Shown: in pieces, positions 31,373-32,549 of the stretch
How the letters are laid out: each line of letters opens with the position of its first letter
Numbering within the stretch: position 1 is the stretch's first letter
Source: Acidimicrobiia bacterium
GTDB taxonomy: Bacteria; Actinomycetota; Acidimicrobiia; Acidimicrobiales; CATQHL01
Length of the DNA stretch: 32,549 bases
Assembly: GCA_009835395.1 (NCBI GenBank)
Contig: VXXM01000085.1
Coordinates: 1 to 32,549, forward strand
Reading direction: 5' to 3'
The notes under the pieces: model-generated
What the model was told of the DNA's origin: nothing
The model's database searches: none
What the model saw: the letters and a program-made list of their open reading frames with translations, nothing else
Program-made: the position numbers and the translations under genes

Positions 31373-32549
31373 CTACAGGTCGAACTCGTCGTTCAGCGGC
31401 GAGTCCACGATCATCACGTCCCGCAGGAAGTTCGGTGGCCGGGTGGGGTCGAACACCTTGATCCGCACCGCGCTCGTGGGGCGGCGGTTCTCGGGCGTGC
31501 CGTAGACGTAGTTCTCCGCGGCGAGGCCGTCGAGATCCACCTCCCCGAGTTGCGCCAGGGCGTTGCGGATGCCCTCCCGGCTGAAGTCGCCCAACTCGGC
31601 GGCCTTATCGAGCAAGGCGTGCACCGAGACCTGCAGGAAGTAGCCCGAGAGCACGAACGTGGTGATCGCGCCGCTCCCGTAGCGCTCAAACCGCTCGAGG
31701 AAGTTGGCGATGCCGGGAACCGACGTGTCGGTGAGTTCCGGCGAGTCGAGGGCGACGTAGTACTTGGCGTACAGATCGGGGGCACCGGCTGCGAAGAGGT
31801 TCAGGTACGTCGGCAGCAGGCCCAGCCACACCGGGTCGAGTCCCTGGCTGGCGGCCTCGGCCAGCATGGCGTGCTGCTCGGTGGGGACGGTGATGGCGAA
31901 GATCACCGTGCAGCCGGCGTCGGCGAACGCCGCCACCTGCGCCGTGAACGCCCGGTCGCCCCTGTTGATGGTCTGGGTCTCGGCCAGGGAGAACCCCAGG
32001 CGGTCGGCGGCGAACTCCACGCCCTGCAGGGAGTCCCTGCCGTACTTGTCGTTGACGTAGACCGCGCAGTACACATCCGACGCGCTCGCCAGCCCCGAGT
32101 GGTTGACATACCAGTCCGCCAGGTTGATGCCCTCGTACTCGTAGGCGGCGCCGCTGGGCATCAGCAGCGGCTCCCGCGCCCAGGAACCCGCCAGGGAGCC
32201 AGGCACGGCTACGATGCCGTCCTCGTCGAGGAACTCCAGCAGCGCCTGAACCGGCGGCGTGGAGAGCACCTCGGCGAACATCACCACGTCGTCCTTGAGC
32301 CGCTGGTACTCCTGAACGGTCGCGCCCTCGGAGTCCTTGGTGTCGCCGACCGCCAACTCCACCCGGTACCTGCCGGCGATGCCGCCCAGCTCGTCGTTCA
32401 CCCAGTCCCAGTAGAGCTGCGAGCCGGCCAGCAATGGACCGCCGATGATGGCCAGCGGCCCGGACTGGTCGACCAGGTAGCCGAGCGTGAGGGTCTCGCC
32501 GTCGAAGCCGGTCGTCGGCTGCGGCTCCGGGGGCGGGGCGGGCGGCGCG
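31373..32549 (-). CDS. ABC transporter substrate-binding protein, branched-chain amino acid type (C-terminal part)
   Basis: Cut by the right edge; 391 residues are visible, without the signal peptide. The frame runs on past the Leu codon (TTG) at 32434 to the window edge: a Pro-rich linker, then Thr-Leu-Gly-Tyr-Leu-Val-Asp-Gln-Ser-Gly-Pro-Leu at the start of a type I periplasmic-binding fold (Peripla_BP_6/LivK). Leu-Ala-Gly-Ser-Gln-Leu-Tyr-Trp-Asp-Trp-Val-Asn and Cys-Ala-Val-type strands of this fold follow. Such proteins bind amino acids, amides, short organic acids or aromatics for an ABC importer in the cell envelope; the Pro-rich linker implies a surface lipoprotein. Gene order suggests it feeds the downstream enolase-SDR-dioxygenase operon. 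Confidence 0.85.
   Translation of the reverse strand, partial: APPAPPPEPQPTTGFDGETLTLGYLVDQSGPLAIIGGPLLAGSQLYWDWVNDELGGIAGRYRVELAVGDTKDSEGATVQEYQRLKDDVVMFAEVLSTPPVQALLEFLDEDGIVAVPGSLAGSWAREPLLMPSGAAYEYEGINLADWYVNHSGLASASDVYCAVYVNDKYGRDSLQGVEFAADRLGFSLAETQTINRGDRAFTAQVAAFADAGCTVIFAITVPTEQHAMLAEAASQGLDPVWLGLLPTYLNLFAAGAPDLYAKYYVALDSPELTDTSVPGIANFLERFERYGSGAITTFVLSGYFLQVSVHALLDKAAELGDFSREGIRNALAQLGEVDLDGLAAENYVYGTPENRRPTSAVRIKVFDPTRPPNFLRDVMIVDSPLNDEFDL

Overview
High-GC chromosomal segment whose gene content fits an actinobacterium, most likely of the class Acidimicrobiia or a relative; this is an inference from the proline-rich N-terminal extension of the methionine aminopeptidase (type 1c), a PKD-like secreted protein family of actinobacteria, many GTG starts and an ScfR-type regulator. 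Two regions are visible: a core-gene block (about 1-16.7 kb) and a catabolic block (about 16.7 kb to the end). Every base lies within or less than 300 bases from a gene; the largest gene-free gaps are 5777-5933 and 26414-26599. I see no tRNA, rRNA, CRISPR array, insertion sequence or integrase.

Core block. On the minus strand a DUF192 gene, rsmI, metG, tatD and the start of a lipoprotein gene run toward the left edge. On the plus strand follow a stand-alone Fe-S PD-(D/E)XK nuclease, fpg, selD, a divergent plsY, an MFS transporter and a degV gene. map and an enoyl-CoA hydratase-like gene run back on the minus strand, then a CDF metal transporter, two secreted proteins with a 115-base overlap, an AcuI-type acrylyl-CoA reductase and a DUF6159 membrane protein run on the plus strand. 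The most notable gene here is selD: its catalytic loop carries an in-frame TGA at 5973-5975 where the family has its catalytic Cys or Sec, followed by a perfect 6-bp hairpin at SECIS distance. It would be split by ordinary gene callers.

Catabolic block. A seven-gene minus-strand operon (26413 down to 16694) encodes an SDR, HyuA2, HyuB2, a 65-residue four- or five-Cys small protein, HyuA1, HyuB1 and a second SDR, mostly joined by stop/start overlaps. A divergent XRE/ScfR-like regulator at 26600 shares a 186-base intergenic region with a near-perfect 21-base palindrome. The parts list (alcohol dehydrogenase-like SDRs, two ATP-dependent HyuA/HyuB pairs, small zinc-type subunit) resembles ketone carboxylase or hydantoinase/oxoprolinase systems, but the substrate cannot be read from sequence. 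Further right, a second minus-strand operon encodes a branched-chain-amino-acid-type ABC solute-binding protein (cut by the window edge), an enolase-superfamily protein with a changed active site, an SDR and a gamma-butyrobetaine-hydroxylase-like Fe(II)/2-oxoglutarate dioxygenase; the last three overlap by four bases each. Together they suggest uptake and oxidative breakdown of small organic acids or quaternary amines.
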